64,000 nt of DNA from Lachnospiraceae bacterium (GTDB taxonomy: Bacteria > Bacillota > Clostridia > Lachnospirales > Lachnospiraceae), in the NCBI GenBank assembly GCA_022792335.1, contig JAAWAV010000014.1:54652-118651 (forward strand), in the 5' to 3' direction. The stretch's first letter is position 1. Every line of letters starts with the position of its first letter. This document shows positions 18,679 to 28,036 of this stretch, in pieces. The position numbers were made by a program, and so were the translations under genes. The notes beneath the pieces are model-generated. The model was not told the DNA's origin and ran no database searches. It was given only the letters and a program-made list of their open reading frames with translations.

Positions 18679-18707
18679 TTGAAATGGGGAAACGACGGTG
18701 TTAAAAT
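18679..18707 (+). promoter_or_regulatory. nfnAB promoter
   Basis: TTGAAA at 18679-18684, 17-base spacer, TAAAAT at 18702-18707. It lies between the cluster terminator and nfnA. Confidence 0.65.
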
Positions 18708-18767
18708 GAAACAGACAGCATGTGCGGAGAAAACGTCATGCAGGAGGAAAGGTAAGGAGGAAACAAC

Positions 18768-19655
18768 ATGTTCAAGATTCTGAAGGCGGAGCATCTTGCG
18801 GAAAATATCATTCTGATGGATGTGGAAGCAAAGCGTGTGGCAAAATCCTGTGAGCCGGGCCAGTTTATCATTGTCAGACTGGATGAAAAGGGCGAGAGGA
18901 TTCCTTTGACCATTGCGGATTATGACAGGGAGAAGGGAACGGTGACGATCGTATTCCAGCCCATCGGAGCGTCCACTCATCAGCTTGCGGGCCTGAAAGC
19001 GGGGGACAGCCTGATGGATTTCGTAGGCCCTCTGGGATGTCCGTCCGAGCTGATTACGGGAGACCTGGAAGAGACGAAGAAAAAGAAGATTTTATTTGTG
19101 GCGGGCGGCGTAGGCACGGCGCCGGTTTATCCTCAGGTGAAGTGGCTCCATGAGCATGGCATTGCGGCGGATGTCATCGTCGGCGCAAAGACCAAGAGCC
19201 TGGTCATTATGGAAGAGATGATGGAAAAAGTGGCAGGAAACCTTTACATTACCACAGACGACGGCAGCTATGGCCGCAGCGGTATGGTGACAAAGGCGAT
19301 CGAGGACCTGGTTGCAGAAGGAAAACAGTACGATGTCTGCATCGCCATCGGCCCTATGATCATGATGAAATTCTGCTGCCTGACGACAAAGAAGCTGGGG
19401 ATCCCCACAGTTGTCAGCATGAATCCGATTATGGTAGATGGTACCGGTATGTGTGGGGCCTGCCGTCTGAGTGTGGGAGACGAGGTGAAGTTTGCCTGTG
19501 TGGACGGTCCTGAGTTTGACGGTCATAAGATCAATTTTGATGAGGCTATGAAACGTCAGGCCATGTACAGAACGGAAGAGGGAAGAAAGCTTCTTAAGTT
19601 CCAGGAAGGCGATACACATCACGGCGGATGCGGACATTGTGGAGGTGACGAATAA
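18768..19655 (+). CDS. nfnA: NfnA: ferredoxin-NADP reductase subunit alpha
   Basis: Small subunit of the electron-bifurcating NADH-dependent reduced ferredoxin:NADP oxidoreductase, 295 residues. It carries an FAD-binding beta barrel (PGQFIIVRLDEKGERIPLTI), an NAD-binding part (FVAGGVGTAPVYPQVKWL) and a C-terminal 2Fe-2S site (GTGMCGACRLSVGDEVKFAC). The tail HHGGCGHCGGDE is Cys/His-rich. The complex couples NADPH, NADH and ferredoxin pools in anaerobes. ATG 18768 follows AAGGAGG. The stop overlaps the nfnB start (TAATG). Confidence 0.92.
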   Translation: MFKILKAEHLAENIILMDVEAKRVAKSCEPGQFIIVRLDEKGERIPLTIADYDREKGTVTIVFQPIGASTHQLAGLKAGDSLMDFVGPLGCPSELITGDLEETKKKKILFVAGGVGTAPVYPQVKWLHEHGIAADVIVGAKTKSLVIMEEMMEKVAGNLYITTDDGSYGRSGMVTKAIEDLVAEGKQYDVCIAIGPMIMMKFCCLTTKKLGIPTVVSMNPIMVDGTGMCGACRLSVGDEVKFACVDGPEFDGHKINFDEAMKRQAMYRTEEGRKLLKFQEGDTHHGGCGHCGGDE

Positions 19656-21037
19656 TGGAAGGATTAAAGAGAGTACCAGTCAGAGAGCAGGCGCCTGTGG
19701 TCAGGGCGGCGAACTTTGAAGAAGTATGTCTTGGATATAATAAAGAAGAAGCGGTGGAAGAGGCGAAGCGCTGTTTACAGTGCAAAAAGCCTTTGTGTTC
19801 CCAGGGATGCCCCGTAGCCATCGATATTCCCGGATTTATTGGGAAGATTGTGGAGGAAGATTTTGCAGGAGCCTATGAGGTCCTGACAGCCTCATCCTCT
19901 CTGCCGGCCGTCTGTGGGCGGGTATGTCCTCAGGAGAGCCAGTGCGAGGGAAAATGTATCCGTGGAAAGAAAGGGGATCCGGTTTCTATCGGAAAGCTGG
20001 AGCGTTTTGTAGCAGACTGGGCCAGAGAAAACGGTATCAAACCCAAAAAGGCAGAAAGCTTAAACGGCAAGAAAGTAGCCGTTATCGGATCTGGTCCGGC
20101 AGGACTTTCCTGTGCGGGCGATCTGGCAAAATGGGGCTATGAAGTGACTATCTTTGAGGCTCTTCATGAAGCCGGCGGCGTACTTACCTATGGAATCCCC
20201 GAGTTCCGTCTCCCCAAGGATGCGGTGGTGAAGCCGGAAGTGGAAAATGTGAAGTCTCTGGGCGTGACGATTGAGACGGATGTTATCATCGGAAAGTCGG
20301 TGACGATTGATGAACTTCTGGATGAGGAAGGCTTTGACGCTGTATTTATCGGTTCCGGCGCAGGGCTTCCCATGTTTATGGGAATCCCCGGCGAGAATGC
20401 CAATGGCGTATTCTCTGCCAATGAGTATCTGACCAGAAGCAATCTGATGAAGGCAAGGCTTGAGGACTATGCGACGCCCATGCCTGTGAGCAAAAAGGCA
20501 GTCATCGTCGGCGGTGGAAATGTGGCTATGGATGCGGCCAGGACCGCCCTTCGCCTCGGCGCGGAGAGCCATATCGTATATAGAAGAAGTGAGGCGGAGC
20601 TTCCTGCCAGGGCAGAAGAAGTCCATCATGCAAAAGAAGAGGGCGTGATTTTTGACCTTCTGACTAACCCTGTGGAAATCCTGACAGATGAAAACGGCTG
20701 GGTCAGCGGAGTACGCTGCATCCGTATGGAGCTTGGCGAGCCGGACGCATCCGGCAGAAGGAGACCGGTTCCCGTAGAGGGGTCTGAGTTTGAGATCGAG
20801 GCCGATGCAGTGATTATGTCTCTTGGAACCTCTCCGAATCCGTTGATCTCTTCCACCACGGAAGGGCTGGAAACGAATCGGAAGAAATGCATTGTGGCAG
20901 AGTCTGAGACAGGAAAGACCAGTAAAGACGGTGTATATGCCGGCGGCGATGCGGTAACTGGAGCGGCGACGGTTATTCTGGCCATGGAGGCCGGACGGGC
21001 AGGCGCCAAGGGGATTCATGAATTTCTGTCAAAATAA
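19655..21037 (+). CDS. nfnB: NfnB: NADPH-dependent glutamate synthase-like subunit
   Basis: Large subunit of NfnAB, 460 residues, related to the GltD small subunit of glutamate synthase and often annotated gltA. The N-terminal iron-sulfur region has CLQCKKPLCSQGCP and CGRVCPQESQCEGKC for two 4Fe-4S clusters. FAD is bound at VIGSGPAGLSCAGDLAKWG, and NADPH at VIVGGGNVAMDAARTALRLG. The C-terminal GVYAGGDAVTGAATVILAM is the second FAD loop. The pairing with nfnA and lack of a GltB glutaminase partner support Nfn rather than glutamate synthase. The ribosome site GGAGGTGA lies inside nfnA. Confidence 0.92.
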   Translation: MEGLKRVPVREQAPVVRAANFEEVCLGYNKEEAVEEAKRCLQCKKPLCSQGCPVAIDIPGFIGKIVEEDFAGAYEVLTASSSLPAVCGRVCPQESQCEGKCIRGKKGDPVSIGKLERFVADWARENGIKPKKAESLNGKKVAVIGSGPAGLSCAGDLAKWGYEVTIFEALHEAGGVLTYGIPEFRLPKDAVVKPEVENVKSLGVTIETDVIIGKSVTIDELLDEEGFDAVFIGSGAGLPMFMGIPGENANGVFSANEYLTRSNLMKARLEDYATPMPVSKKAVIVGGGNVAMDAARTALRLGAESHIVYRRSEAELPARAEEVHHAKEEGVIFDLLTNPVEILTDENGWVSGVRCIRMELGEPDASGRRRPVPVEGSEFEIEADAVIMSLGTSPNPLISSTTEGLETNRKKCIVAESETGKTSKDGVYAGGDAVTGAATVILAMEAGRAGAKGIHEFLSK

Positions 21038-21069
21038 CCCGGGGATGATGATCCGGAAGGAGGATTTTC

Positions 21070-21372
21070 ATGGTAAAACATATTGTGAGCTGGAAGTTTA
21101 AACCAGAGGTATCGGAAGAAGAGCGGGCGCGGGTAGCGGCGGAGTTCGGAGAACGGCTGCAGGCGGTTAAGGAAGTCGCAAAAGGCGTTCTGGATGTGAA
21201 AGTGATCGCACCGCCTCTTTCCACCAGTACAGTAGACGTGGTTCTGGACAGTACGTTTGAATCGGAGGAGGCCCTGGCGGCTTATCAGGTTCATCCCGAC
21301 CACGTGGCGGCAGGCGCAGCCTGTGTGAAGCCTTATATGACTGACAGGACCTGCTGTGATTTTACTCTGTAA
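21070..21372 (+). CDS. Dabb (stress-responsive alpha/beta barrel) protein
   Basis: A protein of 100 residues with the Dabb dimeric ferredoxin-like fold: start MVKHIVSWKFKPEVSEEE, middle LDVKVI, then FESEEALAAYQVHPDHVAAG, the family's most conserved block. Members are often stress-induced or act as small cyclases or monooxygenase-like enzymes; here the role is unknown. ATG 21070 follows GGAAGGAGGA. It probably shares the nfnAB transcript, since no promoter is visible in the 32-base gap and a terminator follows. Confidence 0.87.
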   Translation: MVKHIVSWKFKPEVSEEERARVAAEFGERLQAVKEVAKGVLDVKVIAPPLSTSTVDVVLDSTFESEEALAAYQVHPDHVAAGAACVKPYMTDRTCCDFTL

Positions 21373-21430
21373 TACAGCCAGATGGTCATGATGGAGATGC
21401 CAAAAGAGCATAATCGATAAAAAGAGCGGA

Positions 21431-21458
21431 CGGGGCTGTTTTGCGACAGCCCCGTTTT
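21431..21458 (+). terminator. terminator after the nfnAB-Dabb operon
   Basis: A perfect nine-bp stem CGGGGCTGT / ACAGCCCCG (21431-21439 with 21446-21454) followed by TTTT. Confidence 0.85.
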
Positions 21459-21494
21459 CCTACAAAATGGGATTCCAGCAGAAAAGGAGAAATT

Positions 21495-22184
21495 ATGTTA
21501 GAAGGATTAAAAGAAAAAGTATACCGTGCGAATATGGAATTGCCGGAGTTTGGCCTGGTGGTCTATACCTGGGGAAATGTCAGCGCCATTGACCGGGAAA
21601 GCGGTCTGGTGGTCATTAAGCCCAGCGGCGTAGACTATGCCACGATGAAGCCGGAAGATATGGTGGTCGTGGATCTGGAAGGAAATGTGGTGGAGGGAAA
21701 GCTTCGTCCCTCCTCTGATACGCCGACTCATCTGGAACTCTATAAGGCATTTTCCGGCGTGGGTGGCATTGTCCATACTCATTCTGCCTGGGCTACTTCC
21801 TGGGCGCAGGCTGGTCGGGGGATTCCCTGCTACGGAACCACTCATGCCGACTACTTTTACGGAGAGATTCCCTGTGCCAGAGTGCTGACTGGGGAAGAGG
21901 TGGAGAGCGCCTATGAGAAACACACCGGAACCGTCATTATCGAGGCTTTCAAAGACCGCGATCCCATGGCGACTCCCGGCGTTCTGTGTACCAGCCACGG
22001 TCCCTTTACCTGGGGGAAGGATGCGGCCGAGGCTGTTCACAACGCGGTGGTGTTGGAGGAAGTGGCTAAGATGGCGACCCGTACGGAGATGCTGAATCCG
22101 AAGGCATCCCCTGCGATCCAGTATGTGCAGGATAAGCATTATTTTAGAAAACATGGAGCCAACGCATATTACGGACAGAATTGA
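21495..22184 (+). CDS. araD: L-ribulose-5-phosphate 4-epimerase
   Basis: A class II aldolase-fold epimerase of 229 residues that converts L-ribulose 5-phosphate to D-xylulose 5-phosphate. The zinc site is visible as HTHS (about residues 95-98) and a later His in [16 protein letters not shown] and KPSGVDY are phosphate-binding motifs. The length and C-terminal [19 protein letters not shown] fit AraD or the close paralogues UlaF and SgbE. No araA, araB or regulator is in view, so the pathway assignment is provisional. ATG 21495 follows AAAAGGAG. Confidence 0.87.
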   Translation: MLEGLKEKVYRANMELPEFGLVVYTWGNVSAIDRESGLVVIKPSGVDYATMKPEDMVVVDLEGNVVEGKLRPSSDTPTHLELYKAFSGVGGIVHTHSAWATSWAQAGRGIPCYGTTHADYFYGEIPCARVLTGEEVESAYEKHTGTVIIEAFKDRDPMATPGVLCTSHGPFTWGKDAAEAVHNAVVLEEVAKMATRTEMLNPKASPAIQYVQDKHYFRKHGANAYYGQN

Positions 22185-22202
22185 TTCAGAGCGCAAAACG
22201 AA

Positions 22203-22240
22203 TGCCCTATATGACTTACGAAAGTGAGTGATGTAGGGCA
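22203..22240. terminator. bidirectional hairpin between araD and spoVAF
   Basis: A 17-position stem with GAAA loop (TGCCCTATATGACTTAC / GTGAGTGATGTAGGGCA) with one mismatch and two wobbles. It lies between convergent genes and could end transcripts from both. T runs on either side are weak. Confidence 0.5.
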
Positions 22241-22290
22241 GACGTATTTATAAAAATATTTGGAGGTAGTCTCTGATCAAGTTTTGGGTA

Positions 22291-23724
22291 TCAGCGTTCT
22301 TCCGGAGTCAGTCTGGTGCGGAAAAATCTCCGTTTGAGTTCCCGCAGGCTGAAAGGCAAAATGGGGTAAATATAGCTCTTGCCTGCGATGGTCTTATTGG
22401 TGACGATGGCCAGCACAAAGATCACCATACCGGCGATAAAGCCCCACAAGTTGAATACAGAGGTCAAGATCAAAAGCTGAAGTCGCATGAATTTGAGGGC
22501 GTAGCCAAGTTCAAAACTGGACTGGGTGTAGTTGGACAGGGCCACGAAAGCCATGTACAGCATGGTTTCGGAGTTGAACCAGCCGGAGTTGGCGGCAAAT
22601 TCCCCTACCACCAGAGCAGCGATGACACTTAAAGGAGTGGTCAGCATGCTCGGCGTGTTTAAGGCGGCCAGTCTGAGTCCGTCGATGGAAAACTCCAGGA
22701 TCAGAAGCTGCCAGATCAGCGGAATATTGACGGCGTCCTTGATAGCCACGAACTGGAAACTTTCCGGGATCCATTCCGGATTCTGCATCAGGAGGAGCCA
22801 GATGGGAGTCAGGATGACGCCCAGGAGGGAAATGGTCATCCGGGAGAGGCGGAGATACGTGCCAGTTAAGGGAGGAAAATAAAAATCATCTGCTTCTTCA
22901 ATGATATCAAAGACGGAAGAAGGCAGGATCATAGCGGCCGGGGAGGTGTCCACCAGGACAATGATGTTTCCCTCTAAAAGCTGGGCAGCCGCTGTGTCAG
23001 GTCGTTCCGAATATTTGAATTTGGGGAAGGGATTATACCATTTATGGGGGTAGATGCATTCAGCCAGACTCTCCTGGCTCATGGTGAGAGCGTCTACCTT
23101 CAGATTTTGGATTCGCTCCTTGATTCGACTCAGGAGCTCCGTATCTACCCGGCCTTCCATATAACAAATCGCAATATCTGTTCTGGAACTGGTTCCGGCC
23201 TGAGTAATCTCTACCGTAAGCTTAGGGTCCCGGATTCGGCGACGAATCATGGCAGTATTGAAAATCAGAGTTTCTACGAATCCGTCTCTGGACCCACGGA
23301 GGACCTTTTCTTTTCCCGGCTCTGATACGCTTCTGGCCGGATAGCTCCGACAGTCGATGGTCAAGGCCGCGTCGTAACCGTCCACAAAAAAGCAGGTGAT
23401 GCCCATCAGAAGCTGGGTGATAATTTCATCCACCTCTCGTAAGATACCGATTTCTCCGTAAGGCAGGCATTTCTTGGAAAACTCATGGGCTTCCTTGGGG
23501 AAATCTTGGTCGCTGATTCCACACATATACTGGATAATCCGCTGGAGGACCTCATCTTTTACAAAACCGTCCACAAAATAAAAACAAGCCTGTCGCCCGC
23601 CGATTTTCATGGTCCGGTATACTACGTCAAAATTCTGGTCCACTCTGAGGATCTGGTGGAACAGCTCCATATTTTCTGCTACACTGGTAGAAATCACAGT
23701 CTTTTCCCTGTTTGTTTCACTCAT
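22291..23724 (-). CDS. spoVAF: GerA-family spore germination protein (SpoVAF-like)
   Basis: A membrane protein of 477 residues of the GerAA/SpoVAF family. It has a soluble N-terminal region (to about residue 280), then about five membrane segments with the family block PPLTGTYLRLSRM and NTPSMLTTPLSVIAALVVGEFA. SpoVAF is linked to spore DPA transport and germination. The other spoVA genes and gerB/gerC partners are not in the window, so a stand-alone GerA-type receptor subunit is possible. ATG 23724 has GGGAG six bases upstream on the minus strand; an in-frame start at 23754 is less likely. A sigma-G-like promoter precedes it. Confidence 0.85.
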   Translation of the reverse strand: MSETNREKTVISTSVAENMELFHQILRVDQNFDVVYRTMKIGGRQACFYFVDGFVKDEVLQRIIQYMCGISDQDFPKEAHEFSKKCLPYGEIGILREVDEIITQLLMGITCFFVDGYDAALTIDCRSYPARSVSEPGKEKVLRGSRDGFVETLIFNTAMIRRRIRDPKLTVEITQAGTSSRTDIAICYMEGRVDTELLSRIKERIQNLKVDALTMSQESLAECIYPHKWYNPFPKFKYSERPDTAAAQLLEGNIIVLVDTSPAAMILPSSVFDIIEEADDFYFPPLTGTYLRLSRMTISLLGVILTPIWLLLMQNPEWIPESFQFVAIKDAVNIPLIWQLLILEFSIDGLRLAALNTPSMLTTPLSVIAALVVGEFAANSGWFNSETMLYMAFVALSNYTQSSFELGYALKFMRLQLLILTSVFNLWGFIAGMVIFVLAIVTNKTIAGKSYIYPILPFSLRELKRRFFRTRLTPEER

Positions 23725-23761
23725 AGCTGTCTCCCTTCCGCAAGTACTTGTCAATCACCGG

Positions 23762-23792
23762 TAGTATCTCCGCAAAAGGAAATTTTTATGTG
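23762..23792 (-). promoter_or_regulatory. possible sigma-G-type promoter of spoVAF
   Basis: Read on the minus strand: CACATA, 18-base spacer, GATACTA, 37 bases before the start codon. The sigma-G consensus is close to TGNATA with CATACTA. The match is partial but suits a forespore gene. Confidence 0.35.
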
Positions 23793-23835
23793 AACAGAAG
23801 CGTAAAAAACACTTTCTAATTATGTAGGAATTGTG

Positions 23836-23841
23836 TATAAT
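23836..23841 (+). promoter_or_regulatory. -10 element upstream of the sirtuin-like gene
   Basis: A perfect TATAAT 60 bases before the start; I see no good -35 hexamer at normal spacing. Confidence 0.35.
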
Positions 23842-23900
23842 GGCTGTGAGAGGAGAAGTAAAATAAAGTACGGAAGATTAGAGAAAGGCGGTGACAGGAT

Positions 23901-24644
23901 ATGGCATATGAGACATTGCGACAGATGCTAGAGGAGAGCCGGCGGATTATGGTATTCAGCGGGATAGGGATGCTCAGAGAATCAGGAATTTCTTATTTTA
24001 AAGACGAACCTTATGCCTATGAGATCGAAACAAAGTACGGCGTTTCACCGGAGGAATTTTTAAGCGCTGCTTATTACAGTACGAGACCGGGGTCTTTCTA
24101 CAGGTTCTATAAAGAAGAGATGTTACGGGACAGGATTAGTTGTGAACCAAACGAAGCTCATTATGCCCTGGCAAGGCTGGAGCAGAAAAAGGAATCCCAG
24201 GGAGGGAAAGTGATTGTTGCCACAAGGACTTTAAGCGGCCTTCATCAGAAGGCGGGCGCAAAGAATGTCATTGAGATTCACGGAAATTTTTCCTATAACC
24301 GGTGTACCAGATGTGGAAAAGAGTTTTCCATGGATTATATCCTGGAATCTTCAGGGATTCCTCAGTGTAATGTTTGCCACGGGGCGATCCGTCCCGGGAT
24401 CCTTCTGGCAGGAGAGCGGCTGGATAATGGTATCATTACCTGGGTAGCCAATGAAACGGAACAGGCAGATATGCTGTTGGTGGTAGCGACTCATTTGGAT
24501 TCGTATCTGACAAAACGCTTCCGCCATTATTATCATGGAAGCCGTTTGGTGTTGCTCACTGACGAGCATCATCCGACGGATCGGGAAGCAGATATGCTGA
24601 TTTACGGAAAGGCTTCGGAAGTATTGCCTCAGGCAATTGACTGA
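23901..24644 (+). CDS. degenerate Sir2-family (sirtuin-like) protein
   Basis: A protein of 247 residues with an overall sirtuin layout: FSGIGMLRESGISYFK at the N-terminus in place of GAGIS..SGIPDFR, a zinc-binding module with Cys135, Cys138, Cys156 and Cys159, the catalytic-type histidine in EIHGNF (His127), and RPGILLAGERL. The canonical TQNID segment that contacts NAD reads ATRTLSG (107-113), and GAGIS reads GIGML, so key NAD and nicotinamide residues are changed. It may bind another nucleotide or have lost deacylase activity. ATG 23901 has a GGCGGTG-type site upstream. It lies just ahead of gltX. Confidence 0.75.
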   Translation: MAYETLRQMLEESRRIMVFSGIGMLRESGISYFKDEPYAYEIETKYGVSPEEFLSAAYYSTRPGSFYRFYKEEMLRDRISCEPNEAHYALARLEQKKESQGGKVIVATRTLSGLHQKAGAKNVIEIHGNFSYNRCTRCGKEFSMDYILESSGIPQCNVCHGAIRPGILLAGERLDNGIITWVANETEQADMLLVVATHLDSYLTKRFRHYYHGSRLVLLTDEHHPTDREADMLIYGKASEVLPQAID

Positions 24645-24716
24645 AGAACATCAGGCGGACAGGTGTAGGACGCCGTGCAGAATATGGAAATGACGGAAAG
24701 GTAAGGAATTATCATC

Positions 24717-26177
24717 ATGGGAAATGTAAGAACAAGGTTTGCACCCAGTCCCACGGGACGGATGCATGTGGGAAATCTGCGGACGGCGTTATATGCCTAT
24801 CTGATCGCAAAACATGAGGGCGGAGATTTTTTGCTCCGTATTGAGGATACGGATCAGGAGCGCTTTGTGGAGGGCGCGTTGGAGATCATCTACCGGACCC
24901 TTGCAAAAACCGGACTTTATCATGACGAGGGGCCAGATAAAGACGGAGGCGTGGGTCCCTATGTTCAGAGTGAACGGCAGGCGGCAGGACTCTATCTGGA
25001 GTATGCGAAAAAGCTGGTGGATGCGGGCGAGGCTTATTACTGTTTCTGTGACAAAGAACGTTTGGATTCTTTAAAGCAGGAGGTAGCAGGAAAAGAGATC
25101 GTGGTCTATGACAAACACTGCCTGCATCTGTCGAAAGAAGAAGTAGAAGAGAAGCTTCAGGCGGGGATTCCCTATGTGATTCGACAGAACAACCCCACGG
25201 AGGGAACCACCACCTTTTCTGATGAAATATACGGGGATATTACGGTGGACAATGCAGAACTGGACGATATGATTCTGATCAAGTCGGACGGCTATCCCAC
25301 CTATAATTTTGCCAATGTGGTAGACGACCATCTCATGGGGATCACCCATGTGGTGAGGGGGAATGAGTATCTTTCTTCATCTCCCAAGTATACCAGGCTG
25401 TATCAGGCCTTTGGCTGGGAGGAACCGGTCTATGTTCACTGTCCTCTGATCACGGATGAGACCCATAAAAAACTCAGCAAACGGAGCGGTCATTCTTCTT
25501 TTGAAGATTTGATTGAACAGGGGTTTGTGACGGAGGCAGTGGTCAACTACGTGGCTCTTCTTGGGTGGTGTCCGGAGGATAACCGGGAGATCTTTTCACT
25601 TGCAGAGCTTACGGAGGCTTTTGATTATCGTCATATGAGCAAATCTCCGGCAGTTTTTGATATCCAGAAATTAAAATGGATGAACGGAGAGTATCTGAAG
25701 TCCATGGATCCGGAAGCTTTTTACGAAATGGCGGAGCCTTATTTAAAGGAAGCGCTTCATAAGCCCTTTGATTTAAAAAAGATTGCGGCCATGGTGCAGA
25801 CCAGGATTGAGGTATTTCCGGATATTGCGGGGCTGGTGGATTTTCTGGAGGAACTTCCGGAATATGACACGTCCATGTACGCCCACAAAAAAATGAAAAC
25901 AAACGAAGAGAGTTCTCTGGTGGTTCTTAGGGACCTGCTTCCCATTTTGGAGGAAGCGACCTGTTATGACAATGATTCTCTTTATGAGCTTTTGCAGGGC
26001 TATGCAAAGGAGAAAGGCTACAAGAATGGCTATGTGCTGTGGCCGGTCCGTACGGCAGTCTCCGGAAAGCAGATGACTCCGGCGGGCGCCACAGAGATTA
26101 TGGAGCTTCTGGGGAAAGAAGAGACCCTTACCCGTGTGAGGAAGGGTATTGAGAAGTTGACAGCATGCGCAAACTGA
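24717..26177 (+). CDS. gltX: glutamyl-tRNA synthetase
   Basis: Charges tRNA-Glu (and possibly tRNA-Gln as a non-discriminating enzyme). This is a class I synthetase of 486 residues. The HIGH-type motif is in [19 protein letters not shown], the KMSKS equivalent is KKLSKRSG, and the C-terminal anticodon-binding half follows ([14 protein letters not shown]). ATG 24717. The 3' end overlaps the helicase gene by 13 bases, suggesting translational coupling. Confidence 0.96.
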   Translation: MGNVRTRFAPSPTGRMHVGNLRTALYAYLIAKHEGGDFLLRIEDTDQERFVEGALEIIYRTLAKTGLYHDEGPDKDGGVGPYVQSERQAAGLYLEYAKKLVDAGEAYYCFCDKERLDSLKQEVAGKEIVVYDKHCLHLSKEEVEEKLQAGIPYVIRQNNPTEGTTTFSDEIYGDITVDNAELDDMILIKSDGYPTYNFANVVDDHLMGITHVVRGNEYLSSSPKYTRLYQAFGWEEPVYVHCPLITDETHKKLSKRSGHSSFEDLIEQGFVTEAVVNYVALLGWCPEDNREIFSLAELTEAFDYRHMSKSPAVFDIQKLKWMNGEYLKSMDPEAFYEMAEPYLKEALHKPFDLKKIAAMVQTRIEVFPDIAGLVDFLEELPEYDTSMYAHKKMKTNEESSLVVLRDLLPILEEATCYDNDSLYELLQGYAKEKGYKNGYVLWPVRTAVSGKQMTPAGATEIMELLGKEETLTRVRKGIEKLTACAN

Positions 26178-28036
26178 ATGAGTTTCAGAAAATGGCAGTC
26201 TGCCATAAGGATGGCCCCGCCCTTGTACTGGCGGGGCCGGGATCCGGAAAGACTCTGGTAGTCACCAGAAGGATAAAGCAGCTTATTGAAGAGTTTCAGG
26301 TGCCTCCCGGTCAGATTCTGGTGATCACCTTTACCAGGGCGGCGGCGAAGGAGATGCAGACGCGGTTTGAAGGACTGATGGACGGGAAGAAGTTTCCTGT
26401 GACATTTGGAACCTTTCATTCCGTGTATTTTCGCGTTCTAAAACATGCCTATCATTATGATGCGGCTCAGATCATCGGAGAGGAAAAACGGCTCCGGTTT
26501 CTTTCGGAGGAGCTTTCCGATCTGGAGCCTTCTATGGCGGAAGAGTCTCTGGGATTTTTGCAGGAAGTCTTAAGCGAGATCAGCAGCGTGAAAAACGATC
26601 TGCTGGATTTGGAAAGCTATTATTCTAGAAGCTGTCCGGAAGAGTTGTTCCGGCGGCTTTTTCGTGCTTATGAAAGGCGGCTTCGAAAGGAAAATGTGAT
26701 TGATTTTGACGATATGTTAAGCCTTTGCCATGAGCTTTTTATGGCCAGGAAAGACATCCTTGCTGCCTGGCAGAGAAAGTACCGGTATATTCTTTGCGAC
26801 GAGTTTCAGGATATCAACAGACTTCAGTATGAGATCTTAAAGCTTTTGGCTTTGCCGGAAAATCATCTCTTTGCGGTGGGGGACGACGACCAGGCGATTT
26901 ACCGGTTCCGTGGAGCCAGACCGGAGTTGATGTTAGGATTTGAGCGGGAGTATAAGGATGCAAAGCGGTATCTTCTGGCAGTTAATTACCGCTCTCAAGA
27001 TAAGATCATTCAGACAGCGGGAAATCTGATCTCTCATAATCAGGTCCGGTTTCAGAAAAAGATTTCCGGTACAAAAAGAAACGGGTGTCCCGTGGTTTTA
27101 GGGAGTTTTTCTACAGAGGCGGAGGAATACAGGCGGATTCTTTCCCATATTCAGTCCTATCATGAGGAAGGGATGGCTTATGAGGAGATGGCAGTTCTTT
27201 CCAGAACCAATACAGGAAGCCGGGGGCTTCTGGGGCTCCTGATGGAATACAACATTCCTTTTCAGACCAAGGAGCAGATTCCCAGTCTCTATACTCACTG
27301 GATCAGCGGCGATATTCTGGCTTATATTCGGGCGGCCATGGGGGATGAAAGCCGGGCGACGCTCATGCGGATTATCAATAAGCCCTGCCGGTATATTTCC
27401 CGGTCGGTGTTTTCTGGCGGGAAGGTGTCTCTTTCGGAGATCGAAGCTATGTATGAAGAGAAGCCCTGGATGGCGAAACGGGTCCAAGAGCTTTCAGAGG
27501 ATCTTCGAATCATTAGCCGAAGGTCGCCCTATCAGGCGGTCGTTCATATTCGGAAGGCGGCAGGCTATGACGAATATTTGAGGACTTATGCGAAGGAGAG
27601 GAATCTTAAGGAGGAGGAACTTTTCGCAGTAGCGGAAGAACTTTTGGCAGATGCCGGAGAATACAGGAGCTTTTTGGAATGGTTTGCTCACATGGAGCGC
27701 TACCGGGAGGAAATGAATCGGCAACGGGAGCAGTTGGAAGGAACAGGCGTGGTCTTTTCCACGATGCATGGGGCCAAGGGGCTGGAATATGAAGCAGTAT
27801 TTCTGCCAGATGTCAATGAACAGGTGGTTCCCCACGAAAAAGCAGTGCTTCCCTCCGATGTGGAGGAAGAGCGGCGCTTGTTTTATGTGGCCATGACCAG
27901 GGCGAAAGAGAAGCTACATGTATACTGGGTAAAGGAGCGATATGGAAAAGAGACGGCGCCCAGCCGGTTTATCCGAGAGTTAAAAGCTGCCTGCAGGACG
28001 GAAAAGGAGGACAGAATTATTGGAACTTTTGATTGA
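26165..28036 (+). CDS. UvrD/PcrA-type ATP-dependent DNA helicase
   Basis: A superfamily 1A helicase of 623 residues. Motifs visible: Q motif LNEFQKMAV, Walker A AGPGSGKT (23-30), Ia [11 protein letters not shown], Walker B CDEFQDIN, motif [16 protein letters not shown], motif IV VNYRS, motif [18 protein letters not shown], motif [18 protein letters not shown]. It is shorter than UvrD or PcrA (about 720-750) and lacks the usual C-terminal extension, so it is a paralogue of the short clostridial type, probably for repair or replication restart. It overlaps gltX upstream and the transporter gene downstream. Confidence 0.9.
   Translation: MRKLNEFQKMAVCHKDGPALVLAGPGSGKTLVVTRRIKQLIEEFQVPPGQILVITFTRAAAKEMQTRFEGLMDGKKFPVTFGTFHSVYFRVLKHAYHYDAAQIIGEEKRLRFLSEELSDLEPSMAEESLGFLQEVLSEISSVKNDLLDLESYYSRSCPEELFRRLFRAYERRLRKENVIDFDDMLSLCHELFMARKDILAAWQRKYRYILCDEFQDINRLQYEILKLLALPENHLFAVGDDDQAIYRFRGARPELMLGFEREYKDAKRYLLAVNYRSQDKIIQTAGNLISHNQVRFQKKISGTKRNGCPVVLGSFSTEAEEYRRILSHIQSYHEEGMAYEEMAVLSRTNTGSRGLLGLLMEYNIPFQTKEQIPSLYTHWISGDILAYIRAAMGDESRATLMRIINKPCRYISRSVFSGGKVSLSEIEAMYEEKPWMAKRVQELSEDLRIISRRSPYQAVVHIRKAAGYDEYLRTYAKERNLKEEELFAVAEELLADAGEYRSFLEWFAHMERYREEMNRQREQLEGTGVVFSTMHGAKGLEYEAVFLPDVNEQVVPHEKAVLPSDVEEERRLFYVAMTRAKEKLHVYWVKERYGKETAPSRFIRELKAACRTEKEDRIIGTFD

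Noticed and set aside
20060..21019. 319-codon minus-strand frame opposite nfnB
   Set aside because: Shadow of a conserved gene; Cys/His-rich but without family marks.
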